Notes: generated by a model not told the origin, from the letters alone. 64,000 bases of DNA from Terrabacter sp. Root85 (GCF_001429185.1 NZ_LMIW01000011.1:186001-250000); one strand, 5' to 3'; shown: positions 15,173 to 25,782, counted from the first letter of the stretch. Numbers and translations are program-made.

Positions 15173-18057
15173 GGGCGGGCCACCTCCGCCTGGCCGGCTG
15201 CGGAGGCATCGGTCTCCTCGGTCTCCGCGGCCTCCTCCTCGGCGATCTGCCGGTCGATGCCGGTGCCGAGGCTGCGGACGATGTCGAGCATCATGCCGAC
15301 GACGATGAGGTAGACGCCGATGTCGAAGACGAGCGACGTCACGAGGTGCACCTCGCCCCACGGCGGGAGCGTGAAGTCGACGGCCGTCGTCTCGAGGATC
15401 GTCCCGCCGAACGCGAGCGGGGCGAGGGCGGAGCCGACCGCGACGAGCAGGCCCAGGCCGACGAGCAGTCCGGCGTCGAACGGCGCGGCCTCGTCGAGCT
15501 CGTAGCGGCCACCCGCGAGGTAGCGCACGACGAGCGCGAGTCCCGCGACGAGCCCTCCCGCGAAACCGCCACCGGGCTGGTTGTGGCCGGCGAAGAGCAG
15601 GAAGAGCGAGGCCGCGAGCATGATGTGGAAGACGAGCCGCGTCACGACCTCGAAGATGACCGAGCGCTTCTCCTTGCGCATCGTCCGGCCGCCGTGCAGC
15701 CACGTGCCCCGGCCGCCGTTGCTCGACGGGAGCGACTTCGACGTCGCGCGTGAGATCCGGGTGTTGCGGGTGCGCACGAAGATGAGGCTCGCGATGCCGG
15801 TCGCGGCGGCCACGAGGACCGACACCTCGCCGAGGGTGTCCCAGGCGCGGATGTCGACGAGCGTGACGTTGACGATGTTCTTGCCGTGGCCGAACGCGTA
15901 GGCCTCCGTGGGGAACCCGGCCGACACGGGCTCGGCGGTGCGGCCCCCGGAGGCGACGAGCGCGATGGCTCCGACGGACGCTCCGACGGCCGCACCGAGC
16001 GCGATGCGCCACGTGCGCGAGGGCGAGTGGGGGTGACGGGTGAACTTCGTCGGCAGGCGGCGCAGCGCGAGGACGAAGACGACGAGCGACACCGTCTCGA
16101 CGAGCATCTGGGTGATCGCGAGGTCGGGAGCCCCGTGGAGGATGAAGAGCAGCGAGACGCCGTAGCCCGTGGCGCCGACGAGCATGACCGCCGTGAGCCG
16201 GCGGCGGGTCACGAGCACGAGCACCGCGGCCGTCACGACGACGACCCCGACAACGGCCTGCCCCGGGTTGTCCCAGAGCCGGACGTCGGGGACCGTGCCG
16301 CGGGTCACCGCCGCGAGACCCGGCAGGGCGACGAAGACGATGAGGATGCCCGCGAGGTAGATCGGGAGCGAGCCGCGCTGGGTCACGGCGGTCGTCTCGA
16401 CGGCCCCGCGGTCGACCCACCGCAGCGTGCGGGCGAAGCCGCGCTCGCCGTCGACGAGCGACGGAACGCCGGACTGCACCCGGGCGACGAGGTCACGCTG
16501 CGCGAAGAGGACGAGCCCGACGGCCACCGACACGAGCGAGAGCATCAGCGGCACCGTGACGCCGTGCCACAGGGCGAGCGACTGCGGCTCGGCCCCGACG
16601 GGGAAGTCCACGGCATACGGGAGCAGCCACGGGGACTCGAGTGGCGACAGGAGGCCGACGAGCAGGCACGCCACGCCGAGCAGCACCGGCGCGAGCACGA
16701 AGCCGGGGTGGGCGGCCTTGACGGGGGTGGGGGCGACGCCGGGCTTGGTGGCGAAGGTGCCCCAGAGGAAGCGCGCCGTGTAGGCGACGGTCAGGGCCGA
16801 CCCGGCGACGACGCCGACGATCGCCAGCCAGCTCCACGGGGCCGGGAGCGGGGCGGAGGTCTGGACGTCCTCCCACAGCGACTCGAGCGCGCTCTCCTTG
16901 GACACGAACCCCGCCAGCGGCACGATCCCGGCCATCGAGAGGCCGGCGAGCGTCGCCGGCACGGCGACCGGGAGCAGCCGACGCCCGACGCCGGACAGCT
17001 CGCGCAGGTCGCGGGTGCCGGCGCACTTGTCGACGACCCCGACGGTGAGGAAGAGCGTCGACTTGAAGAGGGCGTGCGCGATGACGAGGGCCAGCGCCGA
17101 GAGGGCGGACGCCTTGGTGCCGAGACCGGCGATGGCGACGATGAAGCCGAGCTGGCTCACGGTGCCGTAGGCGAGGAGCAGCTTGATGTCGTGCTGGCGC
17201 AGGGCACGCCACCCGCCGACGAGCATCGTGAAGAGGCCGAGGCCCACGGTCAGGGCGTGCCAGGCCGGGGCGCCGGCGAAGGCCGGGGCGAGCAGGGCGA
17301 CGAGGTAGATGCCGGCCTTGACCATCGCGGCTGCGTGAAGGTAGGCGCTGACCGGCGTCGGTGCGGCCATGGCGCCGGGCAGCCAGAAGTGGAAGGGCAC
17401 GAGCGCCGACTTCGACAGGGCGCCGACGAGCAGCAGCACGACGGCGGCCACGGTGAGGGTGTCGAGAGGCGGCGGGTCGGCGATCAGCGCCGAGATCGAG
17501 TAGGTGTGGTGGACCCCGAGGATGATGATGCCGACGAGCATCGCGAGGCCGCCGAACGTCGTGACGATGAGCGCCTGCATCGCCGCGCGCCGGTTGGTCG
17601 AGCTCGCCGGGTTGTGACCGATGAGCAGGTAGGAGAAGACCGTCGTCAGCTCCCAGAAGACGTAGAGGACGAGAAGGTTGTCGGTGAGGACGAGGCCGAG
17701 CATGGCGCCGGCGAAGGCCGTGAACACCGAGGTGAAGCGCCACAGCGTCGGGTCGCGGTCCGTGAAGTACCACGTGCAGTAGAGCAGGACGAGCGCACCG
17801 ACGCCGGTGACGAGAAGGCCGAGCACCCACGAGAGGGTCGTGACCCGGAAGTCGAGATCGATCCCGAGACCGGGGACCCACGAGATTCGTTGTGTCGGAA
17901 GGTTGCCCGCGCGGACGTCGCTGGACACGGAGAGGAGCCAGACGAACGAGACGGCGGGCGCGAGCGCGAGGACGGGGAAGGCCTTCGTGCGCAGGACCTT
18001 GGCGAGCCACGGCGCGAGGGCGGCGGCGAGCAGGTGCAGGAGCAACAGTTGCGCCAC
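15169..18057 (-). CDS. mnhA: Na+/H+ antiporter subunit A fused to subunit B (MnhA-MnhB)
   Basis: 962 aa, first gene of the Mrp operon. Residues about 65-420 form the NuoL-like antiporter domain (VFWELTTVFSYLLIG with the conserved Glu; GALSKSALVPFHFWLPGAMAAPTPVSAYLHAA). A DUF4040-type segment follows near 616-680 (ILHGAPDLAITQMLVETVS). From about residue 792 the chain is a complete MnhB domain (FAGHNQPGGGFAGGLVAG), so separate mnhB is absent; this A-B fusion is usual in actinobacteria. The GTG at 18057 was chosen because GAGGGG lies about 7 nt upstream and the first helix begins at once. The open frame continues to 18879 but without coding character. Complex function: Na+ extrusion and pH homeostasis. 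Confidence 0.93.
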   Translation of the reverse strand: MAQLLLLHLLAAALAPWLAKVLRTKAFPVLALAPAVSFVWLLSVSSDVRAGNLPTQRISWVPGLGIDLDFRVTTLSWVLGLLVTGVGALVLLYCTWYFTDRDPTLWRFTSVFTAFAGAMLGLVLTDNLLVLYVFWELTTVFSYLLIGHNPASSTNRRAAMQALIVTTFGGLAMLVGIIILGVHHTYSISALIADPPPLDTLTVAAVVLLLVGALSKSALVPFHFWLPGAMAAPTPVSAYLHAAAMVKAGIYLVALLAPAFAGAPAWHALTVGLGLFTMLVGGWRALRQHDIKLLLAYGTVSQLGFIVAIAGLGTKASALSALALVIAHALFKSTLFLTVGVVDKCAGTRDLRELSGVGRRLLPVAVPATLAGLSMAGIVPLAGFVSKESALESLWEDVQTSAPLPAPWSWLAIVGVVAGSALTVAYTARFLWGTFATKPGVAPTPVKAAHPGFVLAPVLLGVACLLVGLLSPLESPWLLPYAVDFPVGAEPQSLALWHGVTVPLMLSLVSVAVGLVLFAQRDLVARVQSGVPSLVDGERGFARTLRWVDRGAVETTAVTQRGSLPIYLAGILIVFVALPGLAAVTRGTVPDVRLWDNPGQAVVGVVVVTAAVLVLVTRRRLTAVMLVGATGYGVSLLFILHGAPDLAITQMLVETVSLVVFVLALRRLPTKFTRHPHSPSRTWRIALGAAVGASVGAIALVASGGRTAEPVSAGFPTEAYAFGHGKNIVNVTLVDIRAWDTLGEVSVLVAAATGIASLIFVRTRNTRISRATSKSLPSSNGGRGTWLHGGRTMRKEKRSVIFEVVTRLVFHIMLAASLFLLFAGHNQPGGGFAGGLVAGLALVVRYLAGGRYELDEAAPFDAGLLVGLGLLVAVGSALAPLAFGGTILETTAVDFTLPPWGEVHLVTSLVFDIGVYLIVVGMMLDIVRSLGTGIDRQIAEEEAAETEETDASAAGQAEVARP

Positions 18058-18118
18058 GGCGGCCCCTCGGTCGTCGGGTGTGTCGAGCTCGGTCCAGTTC
18101 TGCGTCGGTCGTGACCCA

Positions 18119-18124
18119 ATCCTA
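18119..18124 (-). promoter_or_regulatory. Putative -10 element of the mnh operon
   Basis: TAGGAT on the complement, about 60 nt before the mnhA GTG and just past the terminator at 18139-18163. A -35 match is not evident. Unlike most promoters here it implies an untranslated leader, consistent with mnhA having a ribosome site. Confidence 0.35.
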
Positions 18125-18138
18125 GGTGCAGCGAAGGA

Positions 18139-18163
18139 CCCCGCCGACCACTGGTCGGCGGGG
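18139..18163 (-). terminator. Terminator hairpin between the lipoprotein gene and mnhA
   Basis: Perfect 12-bp inverted repeat CCCCGCCGACCA and its complement with a 1-nt centre. It lies 134 bp past the lipoprotein stop and just upstream of the mnh promoter, so it should separate the two units. Confidence 0.7.
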
Positions 18164-18296
18164 CCCTCCCCGTCGGCTGCGGATCCGGATCGCTCCGGAC
18201 CGCGTCGCCGGTCGGTCCCGTCGGGACGACCGTTCGTGAGGTCGGTGCGCGTTCGTCGGCGTCTGCGCCCCCTTGTGCCGTCTGGGCGTCGGCGCC

Positions 18297-18968
18297 TCAG
18301 AAGGTGGTGAACGTGTCGCGTGCCAGGAAGAAGCCGTGCCGGCTCGCCTCGTCGATGCACGTCACGCCGAAGCTCTCGCTGAGACAGGCGGTCGTCCCTG
18401 ACGGCGGGGTGCGTGCGCCGTAGCCGAGCTCGGGCTCGCCGCCCGTGCGGATCGTGTCGGAGTTGCACACCGGCAGCGCGCCCTTCGGTCCGAGCTCGAT
18501 GCGGCCGATGTCCGACGGTCCACCGGCCGGGCAGATCGAGGGGAGCGGTGGGTCGATCCGGCCCTTCTCCACCTCGCACGCGGCCAGGCCGGAGTCGGTG
18601 CTGCGGCGGCAGACGATGTTGCCGCTCGGGCTGCGGAAGCGGTCGCTCACGGAGGCCGCGGGGCGGGCGGCGTCCAGGCGCGCCTTGGCCTCGTCGAACG
18701 ACCTGGGTGCGCCGCGCAGCCGGCCGACCGCGAGGGCCGTCGGGACGTCCGTCGACGTCGGCGCGCTGGTCGGCACCTGGGTCGTCGTCGCTGTCGGCGT
18801 GCCGGCCGGCGCCGTGCTCGGCGCGTCGACGGTGACGGTGACCGTGCGTCGCGGCGTCGGGATGTCGGTGGCGCCGCACGAGGCGAGCAGGGACGCCACG
18901 GCGAGGATGGCGGGGACGACGACCGCGACTCCCGGCATACCTGCTCGGCGTCGGCGCAACGAGGACAT
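18297..18968 (-). CDS. Secreted lipoprotein of unknown function (DUF6636-like)
   Basis: 223 aa. A hydrophobic N-terminal segment ends in a lipobox, LLASC, so the mature protein should be a lipid-anchored extracellular protein. A Thr/Pro/Ala-rich linker (about 35-75) precedes a domain with six cysteines in pairs (FRSPSGNIVCRRS, LAACEV, PSICP, LPVCNS, TACLSE, VTCIDE). The SPSGNIxC motif recalls DUF6636 proteins, whose function is unknown. ATG 18968 was chosen so that the signal peptide has a normal short, Arg-rich start; GTG 18986 is possible. Divergent from the SURF1-like gene. Confidence 0.75.
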   Translation of the reverse strand: MSSLRRRRAGMPGVAVVVPAILAVASLLASCGATDIPTPRRTVTVTVDAPSTAPAGTPTATTTQVPTSAPTSTDVPTALAVGRLRGAPRSFDEAKARLDAARPAASVSDRFRSPSGNIVCRRSTDSGLAACEVEKGRIDPPLPSICPAGGPSDIGRIELGPKGALPVCNSDTIRTGGEPELGYGARTPPSGTTACLSESFGVTCIDEASRHGFFLARDTFTTF

Positions 18969-19027
18969 GGCGCAGGAGTCTGGCACGGATGGGCGCCCCG
19001 GGTCAGGTCCGAGCCGGGAAGGTGACC

Positions 19028-19033
19028 TACCCT
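19028..19033 (+). promoter_or_regulatory. Putative -10 element of the SURF1-like gene
   Basis: TACCCT, 6 nt before the GTG at 19040; leaderless spacing. Confidence 0.45.
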
Positions 19034-19039
19034 TGGGGC

Positions 19040-19807
19040 GTGTTCCGGCGCCTGCTCACCCCTCGCTGGGTCGGCATGCTCGCCGCCCTGGCCGTCGTCG
19101 TCGCCGCCTGCGTCCTGCTCGGCCTGTGGCAGCTCGGCGTGGCCCGCGACTCCGGTCGCCAGGACGCCGTGGCCGCAGCGTCGACGCTCGAGCGTGCGCC
19201 CCTCGAGCAGGTGACCGCGCCGCACAGCGACTTCAAGAGCGACTACTCCAACCGTGCCGTCACCGTGACGGGGACGTACGCCGCCGGGCGCAGCCTGCTC
19301 GTCGTCGACCGTCGGCTCGACGGCCGGGTCGGCTCGTGGGTCGTGACGCCGCTCGAGACCGCGGCCGGCACGGTCCCGGTGCTGCGCGGCTTCGTCGACG
19401 GCACGCCGGCGTCCGTGCCGGCGCCCCCGACCGGTGTCGTCACGGTGACGGGCACGCTGGGCCCGGGGGAGTCGCCTCGCGACGGCGCCCCGCTCCCCGC
19501 GCCGCAGGTGCGCTCTGTCGACCTCGCCTCCCTCGTCAACGAGTGGCCCGGCGACCTCTACAACGTCGTCGTGCTGGCCTCGGCGGAGTCCGCCGGGCCC
19601 ACGGTGGGCACCCCGCTCGCGGCCGCCGGTCTGAGCCGCGTCCCGCCGCCCCCGCTCGATGCCCCGCTCAACCTGCGCAACGCGGCCTACGCGGTCCAGT
19701 GGTGGGTCTTCGGGATCTTCGCGATCTGGATGTGGTGGAAGATGTTCCGAGCAGAGCAGCAGGCGGACGAGCCCGTCGCTGCACCGAGAGAAGGCGCGAC
19801 GACGTGA
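19040..19807 (+). CDS. SURF1-family protein
   Basis: 255 aa. Membrane helices at about 10-30 (VGMLAALAVVVAACVLLGLWQL) and 222-240 (AVQWWVFGIFAIWMWWK) flank an extracytoplasmic domain, the classic SURF1 topology; the WQL after helix one and the NAAYAVQWW before helix two are family signatures. SURF1 proteins assist assembly of haem-copper cytochrome oxidase. GTG 19040 was chosen over the upstream open frame (from 18989), because the promoter-like TACCCT falls inside that extension. Its stop overlaps the start of the DUF3817 gene, so these two form an operon upstream of guaA. Confidence 0.85.
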   Translation: MFRRLLTPRWVGMLAALAVVVAACVLLGLWQLGVARDSGRQDAVAAASTLERAPLEQVTAPHSDFKSDYSNRAVTVTGTYAAGRSLLVVDRRLDGRVGSWVVTPLETAAGTVPVLRGFVDGTPASVPAPPTGVVTVTGTLGPGESPRDGAPLPAPQVRSVDLASLVNEWPGDLYNVVVLASAESAGPTVGTPLAAAGLSRVPPPPLDAPLNLRNAAYAVQWWVFGIFAIWMWWKMFRAEQQADEPVAAPREGATT

Positions 19808-20199
19808 GCACGTACCCCCAGACCCTGGCCAAGCCGCAGCAGATCCGGTCGGCGCTGTCGATCTACCGGGTCCTCGCGACCGTCGCCGGCATCGCCCTCT
19901 TCGTGCTCATCCTGGAGATGGTCATGAAGTACGTCTTCAAGCAGACCAACGTCCTCACGGAGTACTGGAGCCCGATCCACGGGATCATCTACTTCGCGTA
20001 TGCCGTGTCGGTCGCCAACCTCGGCCTCAAGGCCGCGTGGGGCCCGGTGCGCATCGTCAAGAACCTCCTCGCCGGCTTCGTTCCGGTGGTCCCGTGGATC
20101 GCCGAGCGGCGCAACACCGTCCAGACCGAGGCGCTGCTCTCGCGCGCCTACGTCGCGGGCGACGGGACGTCGTCGGAGGAGCCCTCACCGGGCCGATAG
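19804..20199 (+). CDS. DUF3817 membrane protein
   Basis: 131 aa with three predicted helices. The pattern of basic N-terminus, SIYRVLATVAGIALFVLILEMVMKY and IHGIIYFAYAV matches DUF3817, a common actinobacterial membrane family of unknown function often found beside guaA. The GTG start at 19804 overlaps the SURF1 stop in a GTGA. Its stop codon TAG (20197-20199) is also the first half of the -10-like TAGTCT serving guaA. No function is claimed. Confidence 0.85.
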   Translation: MSTYPQTLAKPQQIRSALSIYRVLATVAGIALFVLILEMVMKYVFKQTNVLTEYWSPIHGIIYFAYAVSVANLGLKAAWGPVRIVKNLLAGFVPVVPWIAERRNTVQTEALLSRAYVAGDGTSSEEPSPGR

Positions 20200-20202
20200 T
20201 CT
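20197..20202 (+). promoter_or_regulatory. Putative -10 element of guaA
   Basis: TAGTCT, 6 nt before the guaA GTG, overlapping the stop codon of the DUF3817 gene. Suggests a leaderless guaA transcript besides read-through. Confidence 0.45.
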
Positions 20203-20208
20203 TGGCGC

Positions 20209-21807
<1,599 letters not shown>

Positions 21808-22305
21808 CCCGCTGAGACCGGACGACCCGACGAGGGCGGCCCCGACCTGAGGGTCGGAGCCGCCCTCGTCGCATCCCGGACCGTGACCTCGCCCGGCGTC
21901 GCGCGTAGCACTTCCGGGTGTCGCCCGTCGGGATAACCCCAGACCGACGCCCCCCAATTCTCGGGGAGTGTCACCCCCCACCGTGGCGCATGCCCCTCGG
22001 TGTCGACGCTCCCACGATGGACGCAAGTCCTTGAGGGGGGATCGTGATGAGTCGATGTGACGCTCGTCCGGCAACGGGTCGACCGGCGACCGCTCGGCGC
22101 TGTGCTGGCCCGACCGGCTTGACCGTCACCGACGTCCACGGACCCCGCCGGCGCGATGCCGCCGCCACGCGCACCCCGGGCCCGGGAGCCGACACCCGGG
22201 CACCGTGCCGCCCCGACCCGTGGGATCGGTCGCGGAGCCCTGACCAGGGCCGGTCACCCCATGTCAATGCCAGTCAACGCAGCAGGAGATGGATGGAGGA
22301 CGGAG
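21808..22305 (+). other. Long 5' region of the secreted 887-aa protein
   Basis: 498 bp between guaA and the next gene. It starts with the guaA terminator (21828-21871). The rest is GC-rich and contains a possible short upstream frame, ATG 22047 to TAG 22313, preceded by GAGGGGGG. I recognise no riboswitch or known RNA motif. Confidence 0.5.
21828..21871 (+). terminator. guaA terminator hairpin
   Basis: 20-bp arms starting CGACGAGGGCGGC with one mismatch and a 4-nt TGAG loop. Among the strongest hairpins in the window. Confidence 0.85.
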
Positions 22306-24969
22306 ATGTCTAGTCAACTGGGGGGTGCGCTCTCGAAGCGCCACGTCGGCGGACCCGACCCGGGAGGCGGTGTCCGACGGCGCCGACTGCTCTCGGCCGC
22401 GGCCGCCATCGCACTCGCGGCGGGCCTGGCCCCGGTCGCGAGCAACGCCGCGCACGGCGCGGCCACCCCGCTGGTCGCTCCGGCGATCAACCCCGTGGTG
22501 GCCTCGAGCACGCAGTTCGACATCACCGGCTTCCTGCAGTCCGCGACCCTCGACTCGGCGGGCGACCCGCACTCGGGTGGCACGCTGACGCTGAACGGTC
22601 ACGCCGTCGTCGTCCCCAAGGAGACGATCGTCATCCTCCCGGCCAGCGCTCTGACCTGGCAGGAGCTCTTCACCCACGCACCGGCGCCGTACGGCCCGAC
22701 ACAGACCGGCATGGCCCTGGGCGACAGCCCGAAGCCGCTCACGACGTACGAGGTGCACGTCGTCGGCAACCGCGTCATCAACGGCAGCGGTGACCGCTAC
22801 ATCGCCGGCATGGTCGACATCTCGGAGCAGGACCTCAACAACGGGGCCGGCTACGTGAACTACCTCGACTACTCCACCGGCGAGCTGGAGGTCGGTGGCA
22901 CGCCGGGCGTCGCCGGCACCGGCACACGCGTGCGGATCAACGACCCGGCCATCGCCGGGTCGACGACGTCCGGACGCTATGGACGTGCGATGTCGCCGGA
23001 CGACCGCTTCCAGGTCGACCAGGACAACCCGACGATCCTCGCCGAGACCGGCTTCCCGATGTGCATCCCGCGCACCGCGCCGACGACGACGAACGACGAC
23101 GCCGAGTGCCCGCAGACCAACCGGCCCGTCTACACCGGGACCGACACCTCGGGCATCACCCCCCAGCCGGCGCTGCCTGCGGTGGGTGCGGCATACACGA
23201 TGTTCCGGATGGACGCGCCGTCCGACGTCGACGCCAACACGTGCGCCCGCGGCACGTGCGCCGACCCGCGCAAGCAGGCCCCGTTCGAGATCGGTGACTA
23301 CGTGACGTTCGCCGGCAACCTCGTGCAGGACGGTGGCGCCAACGGGGGCCAGTACATCTCCGCCCACACCATCGTGGCCAGCCTGGGCATCTACACCCAG
23401 CCGGGAGTCGACCCCGCCTACGTGTCCGTCGACGTGTCGATCCTCGGCACCGGTGGCCTGACGATCTTCGGTGCCGGTGAGGCAGCCGTGCGCACGAGGT
23501 TCGAGGGTATGACCACCGACGAGAGCCGGATGGTCCGTCTCTACGGCATCGACGTCAACCCGGCCACCGGCGCCACGAGCGACCGCGAGTGGGGCACGAT
23601 CATGCCCGACCCCGGCCCTCCCGGCGGTGCGGTGCGCGGTCGCTGGCGGTTCCGGCCGCCGTGCACCGCGACGGTCCCCACCCAGAAGGCCTGCACGCCA
23701 CCTCCGGCCGGGCAGTTCATCCCGCCCACGCGTGAGGTCCGCGCCGTCGTCGACGGGCTGTCCGAGTTCGTCCCGGGCACCCTGGACGCGAACCCCCGCA
23801 GCCAGGTCCCCGGCACCGCGAGTGCCAAGACCGAAGCCAACGGGATCTACTACGGCCAGTACCACGCCCCGATCGGTGAGTACATCTTCCCGGAGAACGT
23901 CCCCGGCTCCCCGGTGCCGGAGAACAACTTCAACTCGATCCCGTTCCTCGCGTACGGCGGGTACTCGTCGCTCACCGGCGTCCAGGCAGGCGTCCTGAGC
24001 CCGTGGCCGAGCAGCGTGGCGGCACCGGCCGTCGTGTGTGCCGTGCCGACGATCAACGGTGCTCCGTACTCCGTCGCCAACGGTGGGACCATCCCGCTGT
24101 CCGGCAGCGTCACCGCCGGCGCCTCCACCCCGGTCACGCTCCGGTGGACGGCCGGGACCTCGGCCGGAGGCACGAACCTGGGCGGTGCCCTCACCGGTGC
24201 CGGCACCACGACCCCGACGTTCAACGCGACGGGTCTCGCGGCCGGCACCTACCACCTGACGTTCACCGTCTCGAACGCCTGCGGCGTCGCCTCGGCCGCC
24301 ACGACGATCGTCGTCCAGGCCGCGCCGAAGCCGACCATCGCCCCCATCCAGAACCAGACGGTGACGGCGGGCAACCTCGTGACCCTGACGGCCTCGAGCA
24401 GCTCGCTGCCGGCGCCCACCTGGGTGTGGAGCCAGACGTCGGGCCCGGCCAACCCGGCCCTGAGCCAGACGCCATCGGCGGCCACGGCCACGGGCACGTC
24501 GCAGCTGAAGTTCACGCCCACCGTCGCGGGGACGTACACCTTCGGCGTCACGGCGACGAACGCCAACGGGTCCTCGCCGGCCACGTCGGTCGCGGTGACC
24601 GTCACGGCCTCGGTGCCGACGAACGTCACGCTGACCCCGGTCGAGTACCGGACGTCCAAGCAGCGGCTGATCGTGACCGCGACGTCGACGGACACGACGG
24701 TCAGCAGCATGGTGCTCCTGCCGTACCTCACGGAGTCGGGCACGATGTTCGACCCCGCCACCCTGGGTGCTGCGAACCTCACGGTCTCGCTCGTCGCGCC
24801 AGGCTCGTTCACCGTCACGGCCGTCGGGGCACCCGCCCCGGCCTGCAACCTGGGTGGCGTGTACGCCACTCCGTGCGCACAGGCGCCCCTGACGGTGAAG
24901 TCGCTCAACACCGCAGGAGCGGTGATCGGCACCAGCGCCCCGTCGAGGCTCGACAAGATCCGGCAGTAG
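22306..24969 (+). CDS. Large secreted protein with C-terminal Ig/PKD-like domains, function unknown
   Basis: 887 aa. The N-terminus has an Arg-rich stretch (VRRRRLLS) and hydrophobic core ending near ASNAAHGA, a signal peptide possibly of Tat type. Residues about 60-560 form a domain I do not recognise, with short cysteine-containing segments (PMCIPRTAP, DAECPQT, NTCARGTCADP). Residues about 590-790 look like two Ig/PKD-type beta sandwiches (GTYHLTFTVSNACGV; GTYTFGVTATNANGSSPAT). ATG 22306 was chosen because GGAGGA lies 5 nt upstream. It starts a run of three secreted-protein genes. Extracellular adhesion or matrix function is only a guess. Confidence 0.75.
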   Translation: MSSQLGGALSKRHVGGPDPGGGVRRRRLLSAAAAIALAAGLAPVASNAAHGAATPLVAPAINPVVASSTQFDITGFLQSATLDSAGDPHSGGTLTLNGHAVVVPKETIVILPASALTWQELFTHAPAPYGPTQTGMALGDSPKPLTTYEVHVVGNRVINGSGDRYIAGMVDISEQDLNNGAGYVNYLDYSTGELEVGGTPGVAGTGTRVRINDPAIAGSTTSGRYGRAMSPDDRFQVDQDNPTILAETGFPMCIPRTAPTTTNDDAECPQTNRPVYTGTDTSGITPQPALPAVGAAYTMFRMDAPSDVDANTCARGTCADPRKQAPFEIGDYVTFAGNLVQDGGANGGQYISAHTIVASLGIYTQPGVDPAYVSVDVSILGTGGLTIFGAGEAAVRTRFEGMTTDESRMVRLYGIDVNPATGATSDREWGTIMPDPGPPGGAVRGRWRFRPPCTATVPTQKACTPPPAGQFIPPTREVRAVVDGLSEFVPGTLDANPRSQVPGTASAKTEANGIYYGQYHAPIGEYIFPENVPGSPVPENNFNSIPFLAYGGYSSLTGVQAGVLSPWPSSVAAPAVVCAVPTINGAPYSVANGGTIPLSGSVTAGASTPVTLRWTAGTSAGGTNLGGALTGAGTTTPTFNATGLAAGTYHLTFTVSNACGVASAATTIVVQAAPKPTIAPIQNQTVTAGNLVTLTASSSSLPAPTWVWSQTSGPANPALSQTPSAATATGTSQLKFTPTVAGTYTFGVTATNANGSSPATSVAVTVTASVPTNVTLTPVEYRTSKQRLIVTATSTDTTVSSMVLLPYLTESGTMFDPATLGAANLTVSLVAPGSFTVTAVGAPAPACNLGGVYATPCAQAPLTVKSLNTAGAVIGTSAPSRLDKIRQ

Positions 24970-25070
24970 GGCGCCGTCAACGGTGGCTTTCGGGGTCGCA
25001 CCCCCCGACCCCGACAGCTCACCGCAGGTACCGCCGGGGTCGGACCCGCACCTCCGGCCCCGGCGGCGAA

Positions 25071-25114
25071 CCCGGTGGGCCGCCTCCATCTCCCCGGAGA
25101 GGCGGCCCACCGGG
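25071..25114 (+). terminator. Terminator hairpin after the 887-aa secreted protein
   Basis: Perfect 16-bp inverted repeat beginning CCCGGTGGGCCGCCTC with a 12-nt loop. It ends 25 bp before the lipoprotein ATG, so it may also attenuate read-through into that gene. Confidence 0.8.
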
Positions 25115-25139
25115 CACCGTTCACGACGAGGAGGACCCG

Positions 25140-25700
25140 ATGTCACGTCGACCGATGCCCGCTCGGACCCTTCGGTTCGTCGGGGCAGGCGTCGCGGTCC
25201 TGCTCGCGGGTGGAGTCCTCTCGGGGTGTGGGGCCGGGCCCGACGCGCACGGCGCCGCCCCCGCGGCGAGCTCCGCGGCGGGGCTGTCCTCCGTGGCAGG
25301 TCGCGTGGCAGGTCGCGTGGCAGGTCGCGTGGCAGGTCCCGTGGACGCCGGGCCCGCACCGACCACGGCCACTGCCTCGCAGGCCCCGGCCCGGGACGCC
25401 ACGTCCTCGACCCGTGGCGGCCACGTCGACCGGATCGAGGTCGGCAAGTGCTGGACCAATGCGACGAAGAGCCAGGGTGGACAGCTGCTCATCAGCGCGA
25501 GGAGCTCGGACCCGGCCGCGCACCTGCGCGCGTACCGACCTGACGGCTCGCTCATCGGGGACGTCGGCAACGGCGGAGGGCAGCGCTACGGCGGCACCGT
25601 CTTCGCCTACGAGCGCAGCGACCCGGGGTGGGTGACGATCCGTAGCAGCGCCGGCGGCAGCCTCACCGTGCCGACGACGCCGTTCCGCGTCGAGGACTGA
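25140..25700 (+). CDS. Lipoprotein with GRVA repeats, unknown function
   Basis: 186 aa. The signal peptide ends in a lipobox (VLSGC), so the protein should be anchored outside the membrane. A low-complexity Ala/Gly/Ser linker includes four GRVA-like repeats made by a 12-bp tandem repeat at 25293-25340. The C-terminal 95 residues form a small beta-rich domain (HVDRIEVGKCWTNATKSQGG...LTVPTTPFRV) without known motif and with a single cysteine. The ATG at 25140 has GAGGAGG 5-6 nt upstream. Convergent with the small secreted protein at 25783. Confidence 0.75.
   Translation: MSRRPMPARTLRFVGAGVAVLLAGGVLSGCGAGPDAHGAAPAASSAAGLSSVAGRVAGRVAGRVAGPVDAGPAPTTATASQAPARDATSSTRGGHVDRIEVGKCWTNATKSQGGQLLISARSSDPAAHLRAYRPDGSLIGDVGNGGGQRYGGTVFAYERSDPGWVTIRSSAGGSLTVPTTPFRVED
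25293..25340. repeat. 12-bp tandem repeat, four units, in the lipoprotein gene
   Basis: GTGGCAGGTCGC at 25293, 25305 and 25317, with a variant ending CCC at 25329. In frame; encodes VAGR repeats in the linker after the lipobox. Confidence 0.95.
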
Positions 25701-25707
25701 CGGTCAG

Positions 25708-25749
25708 CGACGGCCGGCCCGGTGCGCGGTGGCACCGGGTCGGCCGTCG
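25708..25749. terminator. Bidirectional terminator between convergent secreted-protein genes
   Basis: 18-bp arms starting CGACGGCCGGCCCGGTGC with one mismatch and a 6-nt loop, 7 bp after one stop and 34 bp from the other. Confidence 0.8.
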
Positions 25750-25782
25750 GCCGCGAGGATCGGTTAACGCCAGTGACGGACG

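Noticed and set aside
15886-18114. Long plus-strand frame opposite mnhA
   Set aside because: Composition (runs of E, R, D, G) and exact antisense position to the Mrp antiporter gene mark it as a shadow.
18057-18879. N-terminal extension of MnhA to 18879
   Set aside because: The extension covers a terminator hairpin and the antisense of a lipoprotein gene; GTG 18057 has a ribosome site and starts at the first helix.
18445-20199. Single 584-codon protein across 18445-20199
   Set aside because: Only the final 131 codons (DUF3817) are real; the earlier part overlaps the lipoprotein and SURF1 genes in other frames.
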